Shown in pieces: positions 1 through 8,453 of a stretch of 43,469 bases of DNA (positions are counted from its first letter, which is position 1; each line of letters opens with the position of its first letter). The notes below the pieces were generated by a model that was given only the letters and a program-made list of their open reading frames with translations, was not told where the DNA came from and made no database searches. Location: the NCBI GenBank assembly GCA_030039035.1, contig JASHQQ010000087.1, positions 1 through 43,469 on the forward strand, read 5' to 3'. The stretch is from Acidobacteriaceae bacterium (GTDB lineage: Bacteria; Acidobacteriota; Terriglobia; Terriglobales; Acidobacteriaceae). The translations under genes and the position numbers were made by a program.

Positions 1-103
1 CTCGACTCCCAATTCGTCCCTGCTCCCCGGAGATTCATCCCACGCCCCCGAATGCATCCGCGCCGCATCGGCTATCCTGTAAACACGTCCAGGAGGTCCC
101 CGG

Positions 104-1537
104 ATGCTATCCCCTGCCGTAACGCCCCCTGTCTGTCCCACGCCGGTGGAAAAGATCGCGGAGGCTCTCGACCGCATCGGACCGTTGCACGGACTTCCGT
201 ATGAAGATCGCCTGTGGCTGGCGCGGCACGGAGAAGAACTGGTGGCCGACGCCGGCGACGTGCTCTTCGAGGAGGGCGCGCCGGCCGAGCGCATGATCCT
301 CATCCTCAAAGGGGAGATTCACGTCCGCCGCCAGGACGGCGGTCCCATGACCCTGTTCATCGGCCGCGCCGGACAAATGACCGGCCTGCTGCCGTTCTCG
401 CGCATGAAGAGCTTCGGCGGCCAGGGATTCGCCATCTCTCCCGTATGGTCGCTGGTGATTTCCAAAGAGCTTTTTCCCGAGATGCTGGCGACCATCCCTT
501 CCATGGCGCAACGGGTGGTCTCAACGTTGCTGGATCGCGTGCGCGAAGTCACACGGATCGAGCAGCAGGCGGAAAAGCTTGCCGCGCTGGGGAAACTGGC
601 CGGCAATCTGGCCCACGAACTCAACAATCCCGCTTCGGCGGCCCAGCGCGCCGCCGCGAGCCTGGTGATCGAACTCAACGCCAACCGCAAGAACCGGTTC
701 AGGCTGGTCAATCTCTGTCTCAACGAGGAGCAGATCCGCGGCATCGAGGCCTGGGAGCAGAAGGTGCTGGCGCGCAAGCCGCAGGACGGCCGCAACGCCC
801 TCGCGATCATCGGCGGCGAGGAATCGATCCGCAAGTGGCTCACCGGGATCGGCAGCTCCGAGATCTGGGAGATCGCGCCGCAACTGGCCGAGCAAGGCGT
901 CACGATCAGCGACCTCGAGGAGCTGCGCCCCCTGCTGCGCGACAGCGAAATCTGCGTCGCTCTGGGCTTTTTCGCCCGCTACCTGCGCACCTCGCGCGCG
1001 GTGGAGACGCTGGTCAACTCCTCGGCGCGCATCTTCGACCTGATCAGCGCGGTGAAGACATACTCCTCCATGGATCGTGCGCCGATTCTGGAAGTGGATG
1101 TGCCGGCGGGCCTGGACGCCACGCTGCAGATGTTCCAGTCGCGCATGACGCATGTGGCCGTGCTGCGCGACTACGAGCCCGGCCTGCCCTCGATCAGCGC
1201 CTATGGCGGGGAGCTGAACCAGGTTTGGGGGGCATTGATCGAGAATGCGCTCGACGCCATGGGAAAGCAGGGAGAGCTGAAGCTCGCCTGCCGGCTCGAG
1301 GCCGACATGATCCTGGTGGAGATCTGGGACTCCGGCCCGGGCATTCCGCCGGAGCTGCAGGACCGCATCTTCGAACCGTTCTTCACCACCAAGGCGCCCG
1401 GGCAGGGCCTCGGGCTCGGTCTCGACAACGCCATGCGCATTGTGCGCAAGCATAAAGGTCACCTGAGCGTGCGCTCCGAGCCGGGCTCGACCTGTTTCCG
1501 CGTGCGCCTGCCGCTCTCGCAGTTGCAGGCCTACTGA
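104..1537 (+). CDS. Sensor histidine kinase with N-terminal cyclic-nucleotide-binding-like domain
   Basis: 477-residue soluble kinase. Residues about 35-145 look like a cNMP-binding/CRP-type beta-roll (VLFEEGAPAERMILILKGEI, then a short helical end). A dimerisation/phosphoacceptor helix follows with His171 in LAHELNNP. The C-terminal GHKL ATPase shows an N box (ELNQVWGALIENALDAM, about 370-386), a G1 box (DSGPGIP), an F box (FEPFFTTK) and a G2 box (GQGLGLGL). No membrane segment is visible, so the signal is probably cytoplasmic: a nucleotide or another ligand of the beta-roll. The ATG at 104 is preceded by AGGAGG at 91-96, an ideal spacing. No response regulator gene lies beside it; the acetyltransferase gene begins 11 bp after its stop and may be cotranscribed. 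The canonical cNMP phosphate-binding cassette is not clear, so ligand binding is uncertain. The kinase call is firm. Confidence 0.88.
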   Translation: MLSPAVTPPVCPTPVEKIAEALDRIGPLHGLPYEDRLWLARHGEELVADAGDVLFEEGAPAERMILILKGEIHVRRQDGGPMTLFIGRAGQMTGLLPFSRMKSFGGQGFAISPVWSLVISKELFPEMLATIPSMAQRVVSTLLDRVREVTRIEQQAEKLAALGKLAGNLAHELNNPASAAQRAAASLVIELNANRKNRFRLVNLCLNEEQIRGIEAWEQKVLARKPQDGRNALAIIGGEESIRKWLTGIGSSEIWEIAPQLAEQGVTISDLEELRPLLRDSEICVALGFFARYLRTSRAVETLVNSSARIFDLISAVKTYSSMDRAPILEVDVPAGLDATLQMFQSRMTHVAVLRDYEPGLPSISAYGGELNQVWGALIENALDAMGKQGELKLACRLEADMILVEIWDSGPGIPPELQDRIFEPFFTTKAPGQGLGLGLDNAMRIVRKHKGHLSVRSEPGSTCFRVRLPLSQLQAY

Positions 1538-1548
1538 AAAACTCCCGC

Positions 1549-2088
1549 ATGAAACCGACCGAGCGCATCGAAACCGAACGGCTGCTCCTGCGCAAGCCGC
1601 GCGCCGACGACGCCGAAGAAATCTTCCGGCGATACGCCAGCGATCCCGAGGTGACGCGCTACCTGAGCTGGCCGACGCATCGCAGGCTGGAGCAGACGCG
1701 GGCTTTTTTGGAGTGGAGCGACGAAGACTGGAAGCGTTGGCCGGCGGGATCGTACCTGGTGTTTGAGCGGGGCGCGGAGCACCGCCTGCTGGGCGGGACG
1801 GGAATCTCGTTCCAGACTCCGGCCCTCGCCGTGACAGGATACGTGTTCGCCAGGGACGCCTGGGGCCAGGGATTTGCAACCGAGGTCCTCGAAGCGATGG
1901 TCAGGCTTGCCCGTTCCTGCGGCGTCAAACGCCTGGTTGCCGTGTGCCATCCGGATCACCGGCCCTCGGCGCGGGTGCTGGAAAAGTGCGGGTTCCTGCC
2001 CGACGAGGAAAGGCGCGATCCGCTTGAGTTTCCCAACCTCAAACCAGGGAAGCGCTGGAAAGCCCTGATCTACGTCAGGAACCTTTGA
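1549..2088 (+). CDS. GNAT-family N-acetyltransferase, RimJ/RimL-like
   Basis: 179-residue protein with the typical start of RimJ/RimL-like GNAT enzymes (RIETERLLLRKPRADDAEEI) and, around residues 100-115, the acetyl-CoA-binding stretch with WGQGFATEVLEAM. A later segment (VCHPDHRPSARVLEKCGF) matches the conserved family element in which neighbours are compared and an Asn/Ser-x-x-S-x-x-V-x-x-K-x-G-F signature occurs. Family members transfer acetyl groups from acetyl-CoA to protein N-termini, amino groups of small molecules or antibiotics; the substrate here cannot be read from the sequence. The ATG follows the kinase stop by 11 bp without a strong Shine-Dalgarno sequence, which suggests co-transcription and perhaps translational coupling. 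Confidence 0.9.
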   Translation: MKPTERIETERLLLRKPRADDAEEIFRRYASDPEVTRYLSWPTHRRLEQTRAFLEWSDEDWKRWPAGSYLVFERGAEHRLLGGTGISFQTPALAVTGYVFARDAWGQGFATEVLEAMVRLARSCGVKRLVAVCHPDHRPSARVLEKCGFLPDEERRDPLEFPNLKPGKRWKALIYVRNL

Positions 2089-2183
2089 CAGTTTTCTTAT
2101 GGCAATTTTGCAAGGAACTTCAGGGGAAAGGCCCTGGAGCCGGTTGGGTAAATACCCGCGGCCGCCCCAAAAAGCGCCCTTCC

Positions 2184-2311
2184 GGGGCTACAGCGGTTTC
2201 GATTCAAGTGTTGACAGGATCGAGGGCCCCGAGTGGCTTTTTCCCCGAGAAAAAGCCGCCTTGGGGACATTCGAGATGTCGAGAAGCGAAGCGAAACCGC
2301 TCTAAAGCCCC
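2184..2311. repeat. Structured 128-bp inverted-repeat element (MITE/REP-like)
   Basis: The ends form an imperfect inverted repeat: GGGGCTACAGCGGTTTCG at 2184-2201 against CGAAACCGCTCTAAAGCCCC at 2292-2311. Between them sits a second hairpin, GGCTTTTTC (2235-2243) with GAAAAAGCC (2249-2257), further extended by CCCC/GGGG at 2227-2230 and 2263-2266, and a small ACAT-TCGAG-ATGT palindrome at 2267-2279. No transposase and no clear target duplication is visible. The whole gap 2089-2424 contains no convincing gene. Confidence 0.5.
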
Positions 2312-2424
2312 GCGGAGCCTGCAGCTTTCTGCGGCGCGACTCAAGCCACCCCAACAAGCTGGAGCGGCTTGATGGAGACTCCGGCAAGTGGTGCCTTTTC
2401 AAAACCGGATTTATGCAATCCGTT

Positions 2425-2904
2425 CTAGAACGACACGTCTGCCGGCTGCGTCACGCGAAGCACCGACTGGTCGCCGGTCTTCTGCTTCCACGCCGAGCGG
2501 ATGGCATCGATCCTGGCCTGGTTTTCCCCGGTGCCGGGATAAAGGATGATCAGGATTTTGGAATGCAGGCGCTCCGGCGCGGACTTGCCTTTGCCTGACC
2601 ATTGCCCATAGATATCCTCGACGCTCAGGCCGGCGGGAAACCGCGGAGTCACCTCGCGGTCGAGGAAATCGCGCCATTGCGCCTCGCTGATGCCCTGATC
2701 GGGACGATCGGCCGGACCCAGCCCGAAGTAGAGCTCGGTGCGGACCCACCCCTGCGTCGCACCCGGATGCGCCGCATCGCCCTGCAGCGTTGGCGCGGGG
2801 GTGGACATCCCAAGCGCGGGACGATGCCCGCAGCCCGCCGGCAGAATTGCCGCCATCAGCAGAACGGAGCAGCAGGCTGGGAGACGAACCAATCCCCGGC
2901 GCAT
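2425..2904 (-). CDS. DUF3574-type small exported or lipoprotein-like protein
   Basis: 159 residues from the ATG at 2904, chosen because GGAGAG lies just upstream and the N-terminus then reads as a signal sequence (MRRGLVRLPACCSVLLMAAI, then LPAGC). The Cys in LPAGC could be a lipidation site, though Pro at -3 is unusual for a lipobox. The mature part carries the pattern known for DUF3574: WVRTELYFGL, QWRDFLDREVTPRFPAGLSV, GQWSGKG, SKILIILYPG and a C-terminal QSVLRVTQPADVSF. The biochemical role of this family is not known. It is preceded on the same strand by the DUF427 gene after 47 bp, so the two may share a transcript. An upstream extension of the frame is possible but lacks a signal-like start. 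Confidence 0.75.
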   Translation of the reverse strand: MRRGLVRLPACCSVLLMAAILPAGCGHRPALGMSTPAPTLQGDAAHPGATQGWVRTELYFGLGPADRPDQGISEAQWRDFLDREVTPRFPAGLSVEDIYGQWSGKGKSAPERLHSKILIILYPGTGENQARIDAIRSAWKQKTGDQSVLRVTQPADVSF

Positions 2905-2951
2905 GATCTCTCCACGCGCCTCGCGACGGGCATGGTCGCGGACGCGAGCCG

Positions 2952-3236
2952 CTACTTTTCCACCTCGACGCCGCGCCAGAACGCGACATAGCCCTTGATC
3001 TTGCGCGCGGCGGGTTTGGGATCCGGATAATACCAGGCTGCGTCGGGATTGTCCTGCCCGTCGATGATCAGGTTCATGTACCGTGCCTGACCCTTCCACG
3101 GGCAGGTGGAGGTGGTAGTGCTCGGTCGAAAATACTCGCGCTTCAGGCTCGACTCGGGAAAGTAGACGTTTCCCTCGACGATTTCGGTCTGATCGCTCTC
3201 GGCAATCACCTTGCCGTTCCAGATTGCTCGCGCCAT
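2952..3236 (-). CDS. DUF427 domain protein
   Basis: 94 residues from the ATG at 3236 (MARAIWNGKVIAESD). The sequence shows the DUF427 pattern: a short strand with WNG-V-A-S, then EGNVYFPESSLKREYF, the invariant TTTSTCPWKGQARY and a later DAAWYYPDPKPAA followed by VAFWRGVEV. The Cys-Pro-x-K-G motif is the hallmark of the family (Pfam PF04248). The family is small, cytoplasmic and functionally uncharacterised; the length is normal. A start 57 bp upstream is open but the family begins at this methionine. Only a weak GGGA ribosome-binding site is seen. Confidence 0.85.
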   Translation of the reverse strand: MARAIWNGKVIAESDQTEIVEGNVYFPESSLKREYFRPSTTTSTCPWKGQARYMNLIIDGQDNPDAAWYYPDPKPAARKIKGYVAFWRGVEVEK

Positions 3237-3363
3237 GGGCAGTTCCCGTTCACAGGCGTCGGATACACACCCCGCCTTGCCGGCAGGCGACAAGGCGAAG
3301 CTGCCGGATATGACACTAGCAGAGATTTTCGCGCATGGCGAGTCCCGGAGGCCGGCCGCGGGC

Positions 3364-3687
3364 CTACTTGGCGGCCGCGATCGAGTCGACGTGGACGCTC
3401 TTGTTGTCCGCGTCGGTCGTTGCCTGGATCGTTACATGGTCGCCGTAGAAACCCTTCACCGCGTCGGGGTTGTCGATCTTCCACACGGCTTTCTTCGACT
3501 CGTCGACAAAGACCGGAGCCATGCCGCCCTCGATGCACTTCTTGACGCACGCCGCGCCGCTGCCGGCATGCTTGGCTCCGCACATGGAGTCGGAAATCCA
3601 GCCGTTGATCGAGGTCGAGTCGGCGGCGCGGGCCGCGACCCAGGCGAAACAGACAACCACAGCCAGCAGAGCGACAGTTCGTTTCAC
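3364..3687 (-). CDS. Small secreted Cys-containing protein of unknown function
   Basis: 107 residues with a clear Sec signal peptide (MKRTVALLAVVVCFAWVAAR, cleavage likely after ARA near residue 21). The mature protein of about 85 residues begins STSINGWISDSMCGAKHAGS and has three Cys residues (SDSMCGAKH, AACVKKC) followed by a beta-rich half (AVWKIDNPDAVKGFYGDHVT, then VHVDSIAAAK). Small secreted proteins with a G-x-I-S-D-S-x-C-G start recur in acidobacteria, but no function is known to me. The gene stands alone; the DUF427 gene lies 127 bp downstream on the same strand. The promoter region 3688-3945 is shared with the divergent gene at 3946 and shows no obvious operator. Confidence 0.7.
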   Translation of the reverse strand: MKRTVALLAVVVCFAWVAARAADSTSINGWISDSMCGAKHAGSGAACVKKCIEGGMAPVFVDESKKAVWKIDNPDAVKGFYGDHVTIQATTDADNKSVHVDSIAAAK

Positions 3688-3945
3688 AGGTAGCCTCCGA
3701 AGGGGATTTTTATACCGTCCGCCAGTCTACCACCACAAGCCCAGGGGCCGGAATCAGGAGAATCGGCCGGATCTGGGCTGCGGGCACCCGGTTCCATGGA
3801 TTATAAAGGTGAGCTGGGGAAGAGTCCGCAATCCGGCGATGTCAGTCCGCGAAACCGGGGGAGCCGGCATCGCGGCGAAGATCCGAATCAATGAAAACGA
3901 GCGGTCCCCAATCCATTGCGCAGAATGCGCGTTCCGGAGGCTTTG

Positions 3946-4659
3946 ATGCAAAAGACAATCAGGATTCTCACCGTGCTTTTCGCAGGACTGGCGGCGTTAT
4001 TCGGCGCAACCTGTCAGGCACAGGGGCAGCCGGAGAAGACGGCCTATCCGGCCATGGCCCCTCTCGATGAGTATTTGATCCCGGACGAGAATGCCGAGAT
4101 CGCGCTGGCTCGCACCGCGGCTCCGAAATCCATCTCGGATGACGCCGCGGTGATGGTGCTGGGACGGAATGGTTACGTCACCGCGGTGAAGGGCAACAAC
4201 GGCTTCCTCTGCATCGTGGAAAGGGCATGGGGCGCCGCGGTCGATAACGCGGATTTCTGGAATCCGAAGGTCCGTTCGCCTATCTGCTTCAATCCGGCGG
4301 CGGCGAGGAGCTTCGAGCCGATCTACCTGTTGAGGACCCGGCTGGTCCTTGCCGGGAAATCGAAGCCGGAGATCGCCGCAGCGACGGAGTCGGCGCTGGA
4401 CCGCAAACAATTGCCAACGCTGGAGCCTGGCGCGATGTGCTACATGATGTCGAAGCAACAATACCTGAGCGACGCGGGCAAGAACTGGCACCCGCATGTG
4501 ATGTTTTTTGTGGCAAACGACGCGACGAAAAGCTGGGGAGCCAACCTGGACGGATCGCCGGTGATGGCGACGAATGACCCCGAGGAACGCGTGACGATCT
4601 TCATGGTCTGGGTCAGCCAGTGGTCCGATGGGACGTCGGGGCCGCCGATGGAGCAATGA
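3946..4659 (+). CDS. Exported protein of unknown function
   Basis: 237 residues from the ATG at 3946, which has CCGGAGG at 3934-3940. The N-terminus is a signal peptide (MQKTIRILTVLFAGLAALFG, cleavage probably after CQA near residue 26). The mature protein is mixed alpha/beta, with segments such as DAAVMVLGRNGYVTAVKGNN, FLCIVERAW, SPICFNPAAAR, GAMCYMMSKQQYLS and HPHVMFFV. Four Cys residues occur in the mature part, three of them in separate conserved-looking blocks. I do not recognise the family with certainty. The downstream gene is convergent, separated by about 90 bp that hold a perfect hairpin. Confidence 0.7.
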   Translation: MQKTIRILTVLFAGLAALFGATCQAQGQPEKTAYPAMAPLDEYLIPDENAEIALARTAAPKSISDDAAVMVLGRNGYVTAVKGNNGFLCIVERAWGAAVDNADFWNPKVRSPICFNPAAARSFEPIYLLRTRLVLAGKSKPEIAAATESALDRKQLPTLEPGAMCYMMSKQQYLSDAGKNWHPHVMFFVANDATKSWGANLDGSPVMATNDPEERVTIFMVWVSQWSDGTSGPPMEQ

Positions 4660-4703
4660 CAGGCAACTGGCGGCCCGAAAGCCAGGGAAAGATTCGAGAT
4701 TCT

Positions 4704-4727
4704 CGCGTTCGGTCAAAGACGAACGCG
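4704..4727. terminator. Hairpin between convergent genes
   Basis: CGCGTTCG (4704-4711), an 8-base loop, and CGAACGCG (4720-4727) form a perfect 8-bp stem in the 91-bp gap between the stops at 4659 (+) and 4751 (-). There is no real T tract on either side, so it is a plausible but not canonical bidirectional terminator. Confidence 0.45.
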
Positions 4728-4750
4728 TTGCTTCCGGGACCGCCCAACCG

Positions 4751-6985
4751 TCAAGGCCGGCCGTCAGCGGCTGCGTATCCGGGCAGAATCTTCGATTCCG
4801 AGCCGAACAGATGATAGCGGCTGAAGGTCACGTCATTCAGCAGTGTCTCGTACCGCCCGTAGACAGTGAACGATTCGCTCCATTCGTGCAGCGACCACTC
4901 AATCCGCTGACGCGAAATGACCACGCTGTGCACGGGGCAAATGCAGGTTTTGCCCCCAATCGAAATGGAGGCGTATTCCACCATCACCGCGGATCGGGTG
5001 ACAGGCAGGCCCGGTTGCAGGTCAGCCTCTACGGTGAGCCGAACGATGGCGCCGGTGGCCGGGTCGATCGCGATCTCTCCATGAAAGCCGGCCACGGGCG
5101 GCATGGACGCTGTTCCGGCCGGCCCCGCGGTGCAGCAGGAGTCCACCTGGAGTTCATCTGCGCGCTTCGAAGCCGCATAGCGAAAAACGGCAACCGGCGC
5201 TTCAATTCCTCGTTCCCAACGGCTAAATGCCACCCGGCTGTGCGCCTCGCCGGTGTGCGACAGCACGAGGTTGAGAATCGGTCCGAAGGTTCCTTCCGTG
5301 AGCAGATTGTGCTCGCCGGCTTCCACATGGCGCGTCCGATCGACAACTTCCCGACCATTGCGGATGAGCACCGTTGTCCGGGACGTCCCAGTCAGGTGCA
5401 GCGACTCATCGGCGGATACCTGTTTCCACGCTCCGGCCTTGGCCGCGATGGCGGGTTCATTAAACGCCGATGTGGTCCGCGTCGCGAACAGATCCGGGAG
5501 TTGCTCGATGGTCTTATGGAGGCCGGATGCCATCCGCGCCAGCATCTGACCCTGCGCCGCCGCATCCGGCGCAGGGATGGCGAGGACCTCATCGCGTGGC
5601 GGCGGGAGGAATTCCGAGCGGTCAGCGAGCGCCTCGAGCGACTGCTGAGAATTCGAATCCGGCAGCCGCGCTTTCAGCGATTCGCGCCGCGCCGCGCTCA
5701 GCCGCTCGGTCAATTCCGCGTGCTCCAGCTCCTTCGCAATCCGCGGTTCTCCGCCGCGGCTTCCCCTTGCGACCATCGCATCCAGTTGCGCCACGCTCAA
5801 TCGCTCTTCCGGGGCCGGCGGCTGATCGTAAAAGACCGGCTCGTCGTAGTAACCCGAGATCGCGTGCGCGGTCAGATTGCTTCCCGCGACCTCGAGTTTG
5901 AGTTCGTGGTACTCGTCAACCTGCGTGGTCCGCGCCGGGTTGAATGTAATCGAGTAGTAGGAATTCGCGCCGGCAGCGAGCTTCTCAATGGCATCGTAAA
6001 TGCTTCGCGCCAGAATCGTTCCGCCCCCGGTGTGCGCGGCCAGCACCGCCAGCGCCACGTTGCCCAGCCGGGCATCGGCCGGCGACTTCACCGGGTCCAT
6101 ATATTCCGGATCGCGAATGTCCGGCCGCAAAACCGGCCCGCCCGTCCCGGCCATTCCCGGCCCCCGGGAAAACTCGGGATTCAAGCTGGCGGCGGCATCT
6201 TCGCCCGGCCTCGGGTACGGCCATTGGCCAGCGCCCCAGACCGTCACTCGGGCTTCGCGGAGGCGCGTGGACAGCTCGACGATACCGAGGAAGAGCCGTT
6301 CGTCTTTGCGCCTGTTTGCGGCCCAGCCCGGGCCCGTCCAGACCAACACCTTGCGCGCCGGCCGCAAACGCTGCTCCAACGCGATCGCGCCCAGCGCTTC
6401 AGCCTGCAGTGGCATGATGTGAAACCAATCATCCGCCGGCGATCGCCTCCTGCGCGGCAGGCTGTCTGTGGCAAGCATCCTGGCCAGCACGTTGCCATCC
6501 CGGGAGGGCTCCGCCGATCCGGACAGTCCATCTTTCGTCAGCACATAAACGCTCACCGGCTGATCCAGCCGGCCCTCTTTGCTGCGCAGGAAGTTCTCCA
6601 GGGCGATTTGGGCCGCTTCTCCCTTCGGTTTATTCCTCAGCGAATTCAAATCCACGAGGTCGAGGACGAAGATCAGCTCGACCGGGACCGGCGGCGGAGC
6701 GGCGCCGTTGAACTCCTGAAACGTCGCAATTTCTGCAGGGTTGCCGTCGTCGAGCAGGGTGAAATCGCGCGCCTCGAGACCGGTCACCGCATCCCCGTTT
6801 GGACCAGTCACCTGCAAATCGAACCGGATCAGCCCCTCGGAAACGCCCGCCGCGCTTCGCGGCACCTGTGTCGCAACCGGAGCGCCATCCTGGCTTCGGC
6901 ATCGCTGGAGGGCGACTGAAGCCCCAATGCAGGCCAGTAGCAGGAGCCAGGTGCAAGCGCGCAACCCAACGAGGGAATCCGGCAT
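4751..6985 (-). CDS. VWFA-related acidobacterial-domain protein, exported
   Basis: 744 residues from the ATG at 6985, chosen because it opens with an export signal or membrane anchor (LRACTWLLLLACIGASVAL). An upstream in-frame start at 7111 would put this segment internally. The region RFDLQVTGPNGDAVTGLEAR with DFTLLDDGNPAEIATF followed by PVELIFVLDLVDLNSLRN is the signature of the VWFA-related acidobacterial domain (TIGRFAM TIGR03436), a family found mostly in this phylum. The classical DxSxS metal site is not intact (DLVDLNS). The C-terminal half (about residues 420-744) contains a long segment with alternating strands and a Cys pair (VDSCCTAG, GKTCICPVHS). The function is unknown; the family is exported and often sits near secreted or cell-envelope genes. 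No good Shine-Dalgarno sequence is visible. Confidence 0.85.
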   Translation of the reverse strand: MPDSLVGLRACTWLLLLACIGASVALQRCRSQDGAPVATQVPRSAAGVSEGLIRFDLQVTGPNGDAVTGLEARDFTLLDDGNPAEIATFQEFNGAAPPPVPVELIFVLDLVDLNSLRNKPKGEAAQIALENFLRSKEGRLDQPVSVYVLTKDGLSGSAEPSRDGNVLARMLATDSLPRRRRSPADDWFHIMPLQAEALGAIALEQRLRPARKVLVWTGPGWAANRRKDERLFLGIVELSTRLREARVTVWGAGQWPYPRPGEDAAASLNPEFSRGPGMAGTGGPVLRPDIRDPEYMDPVKSPADARLGNVALAVLAAHTGGGTILARSIYDAIEKLAAGANSYYSITFNPARTTQVDEYHELKLEVAGSNLTAHAISGYYDEPVFYDQPPAPEERLSVAQLDAMVARGSRGGEPRIAKELEHAELTERLSAARRESLKARLPDSNSQQSLEALADRSEFLPPPRDEVLAIPAPDAAAQGQMLARMASGLHKTIEQLPDLFATRTTSAFNEPAIAAKAGAWKQVSADESLHLTGTSRTTVLIRNGREVVDRTRHVEAGEHNLLTEGTFGPILNLVLSHTGEAHSRVAFSRWERGIEAPVAVFRYAASKRADELQVDSCCTAGPAGTASMPPVAGFHGEIAIDPATGAIVRLTVEADLQPGLPVTRSAVMVEYASISIGGKTCICPVHSVVISRQRIEWSLHEWSESFTVYGRYETLLNDVTFSRYHLFGSESKILPGYAAADGRP

Positions 6986-7110
6986 GTGGATACAGTAGGC
7001 CGAGCGGCGGGGCAAGTAAACTTCCAGCACGATTTGAAAACGGTCGCGAGCCGACCGCCTTCCTCGAACAATACCCTTGCGCTCGCGGATCGAGGCCTGC
7101 CCTCGAGGCA

Positions 7111-7593
7111 TCAGGATTTTTGCGGATAAAAGTAGTTGCCGGCTGCGGGCGCCGCGGAGGCCATGCTCTTGCGCCTCGCCTCGACATTTTTGAGCGTGTA
7201 CTCGTAGCGCGCCGCGGCGGCCGGGTACTTATCGACCAGTTCCGAGGTCTTTTTCAGGAATTGCGGCTGCTTTTGGCGAACGGCCTCCAGAATATGCGCG
7301 AACTTGGCAAGGATGAAGAAGCCTTCGGCGTTGCAATCGACAAACAATTCGGCCGAGACTGCGCCGTGCAGCACCAGGGCGGCCGCCATCTCCCAATAGG
7401 TGAGCACCTGGCGCAGGAACGGATTGTGCGGGTCGGCGGGATTGCCGGCAACGGCAAAGTAATCCTCGGCCGTGGCCGGCCAGAACTCGCCCGTCATCCA
7501 GGCGCGCGCCTGGCGCATCAGCGTCTCGGTGCGCAGCTCGTAAAGCTTGAGAATGATGTCGGCATCGGCGGGAGTTGCGAGCATTCGTTCCAT
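7111..7593 (-). CDS. Conserved hypothetical protein, all-helical
   Basis: 160 residues, no signal peptide or membrane segment. It is predicted almost wholly helical: a first block ADADIILKLYELRTETLMRQ, then ARAWMTGEFWPATAEDYFAV, a central VLTYWEMAAALVLHGAVSAE and LFVDCNAEGFFILAKFAHIL, and a final Lys/Arg-rich tail. Similar short helical proteins occur in acidobacteria, but I cannot name a function. The ATG at 7593 has CGGAGA upstream; a second ATG three codons on is possible. It reads in the same direction as the VWFA gene, with 125 bp between them. Confidence 0.65.
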   Translation of the reverse strand: MERMLATPADADIILKLYELRTETLMRQARAWMTGEFWPATAEDYFAVAGNPADPHNPFLRQVLTYWEMAAALVLHGAVSAELFVDCNAEGFFILAKFAHILEAVRQKQPQFLKKTSELVDKYPAAAARYEYTLKNVEARRKSMASAAPAAGNYFYPQKS

Positions 7594-7678
7594 GGGCGTC
7601 TCCGATGGCCATACTAGCAGTTCGACACAGGGAATTCGGACTCACCAGGACATATTGGAACCGCAGAATACGAAGGAT

Positions 7679-7864
7679 TCAGGCGGCAGGCGCCCTGGAC
7701 TGGCGCGATTCCGCGCGAGCCTTGCCGGTCGCCGCCCCGGCAGCCAGTTCCTCATCGGTATCGTAGCGGCCGGACCCATCGGGTTCGCCGGACTCAAGCC
7801 GGCGAGCGGCCTCCTCAAGTGCCCGATCAACCGAATCCAGGATTTCCCTTGAAGTCATTTCCAT
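7679..7864 (-). CDS. Small protein overlapping the zeta-like kinase gene
   Basis: About 61 residues (MEMTSREILDSVDRALEEAA then an Arg/Glu-rich helix and a loose Ala-rich tail). The start overlaps the end of the kinase-like gene: ATG codons lie at 7864 and 7858, and the second shares an ATGA with the kinase stop at 7855-7857, a classic coupling arrangement. Small acidic/helical partners next to zeta-type kinases are commonly antitoxin-like, so that role is possible, but in epsilon/zeta systems the antitoxin usually precedes the toxin. The role is inferred from position only. Confidence 0.5.
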   Translation of the reverse strand: MEMTSREILDSVDRALEEAARRLESGEPDGSGRYDTDEELAAGAATGKARAESRQSRAPAA

Positions 7865-8438
7865 GAAGCCATCCCCACCATTCTCGACCAACGCTCCGAA
7901 TCGTGAATCACAAGGGTGCACGCAGGTTCCTGATCGGCGATCAAGACTCTCCGTGTACCGCTATTATCGTAGATCGCGACGGTGTCCGCCAGTGGGAGAT
8001 AAAGCCCAAGCATATTCCCGAGGCCCGCATGGAACCTTCCGACGATCGTCTCGTCCGGAATTCCGTGACCGCCCTGAGCCACCTTCGTCGGACCCGGCTG
8101 ACCGCAAAGTCGGGCGAAGACAGCCAAGGACAAATCAAGGCAATTCGCCAGCCTTCTCGCTTGCACCGCTCCAGCAGCGGCAGATACGACTTTGCGGCGC
8201 AGGTCGTCTCAAACGCGAAGCTCCTGCGCTGGCTCACAAGCTCCCGCATGCGCTCAATCATTCGCCGCCCGGCCGCAAACGCCACGGCGTCCACGTTTTG
8301 TGGCGAGATTTCGCGGGCAATTTCGTCGGCGTTGAGATACTCGTACCGTTTCAATCCGAAAAACTCTGGCAGCAAGATGCGCGCGACTGTTGTTTTGCCC
8401 GTGCCATTCGGACCGCCGGGGATCACGATCTCATTCAT
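7855..8438 (-). pseudogene. Zeta-toxin-family P-loop kinase, disrupted by a frameshift
   Basis: The first part, from the ATG at 8438, reads MNEIVIPGGPNGTGKTTVAR (Walker A), then NADEIAREISP and SFAFETTCAAKSYL, the motif order of zeta-toxin or UDP-GlcNAc-kinase-like P-loop proteins. The same frame loses meaning after VSRVRRR. In the neighbouring frame, overlapping from about 8083 on, the family pattern resumes with VAQGGHGIPDETIVGRF, then GLGNMLGLYLPLADTVAIYD and a typical C-terminus to the stop at 7855. Joining the two needs one extra base near 8079-8084 (AGGTGG on the coding strand, probably once AGGGTGG), giving about 195 residues, the usual length. So either a one-base deletion inactivated the gene or the assembly has an error in a G run. 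It follows the methyltransferase stop by 15 bp. Confidence 0.75.
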
Positions 8439-8453
8439 ATTCGGGTTGCGAAG

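Noticed and set aside
4628-6919. Long open frame opposite the VWFA-domain gene
   Set aside because: Product is Arg/Pro-rich without motifs and the minus-strand gene has clear family signatures.
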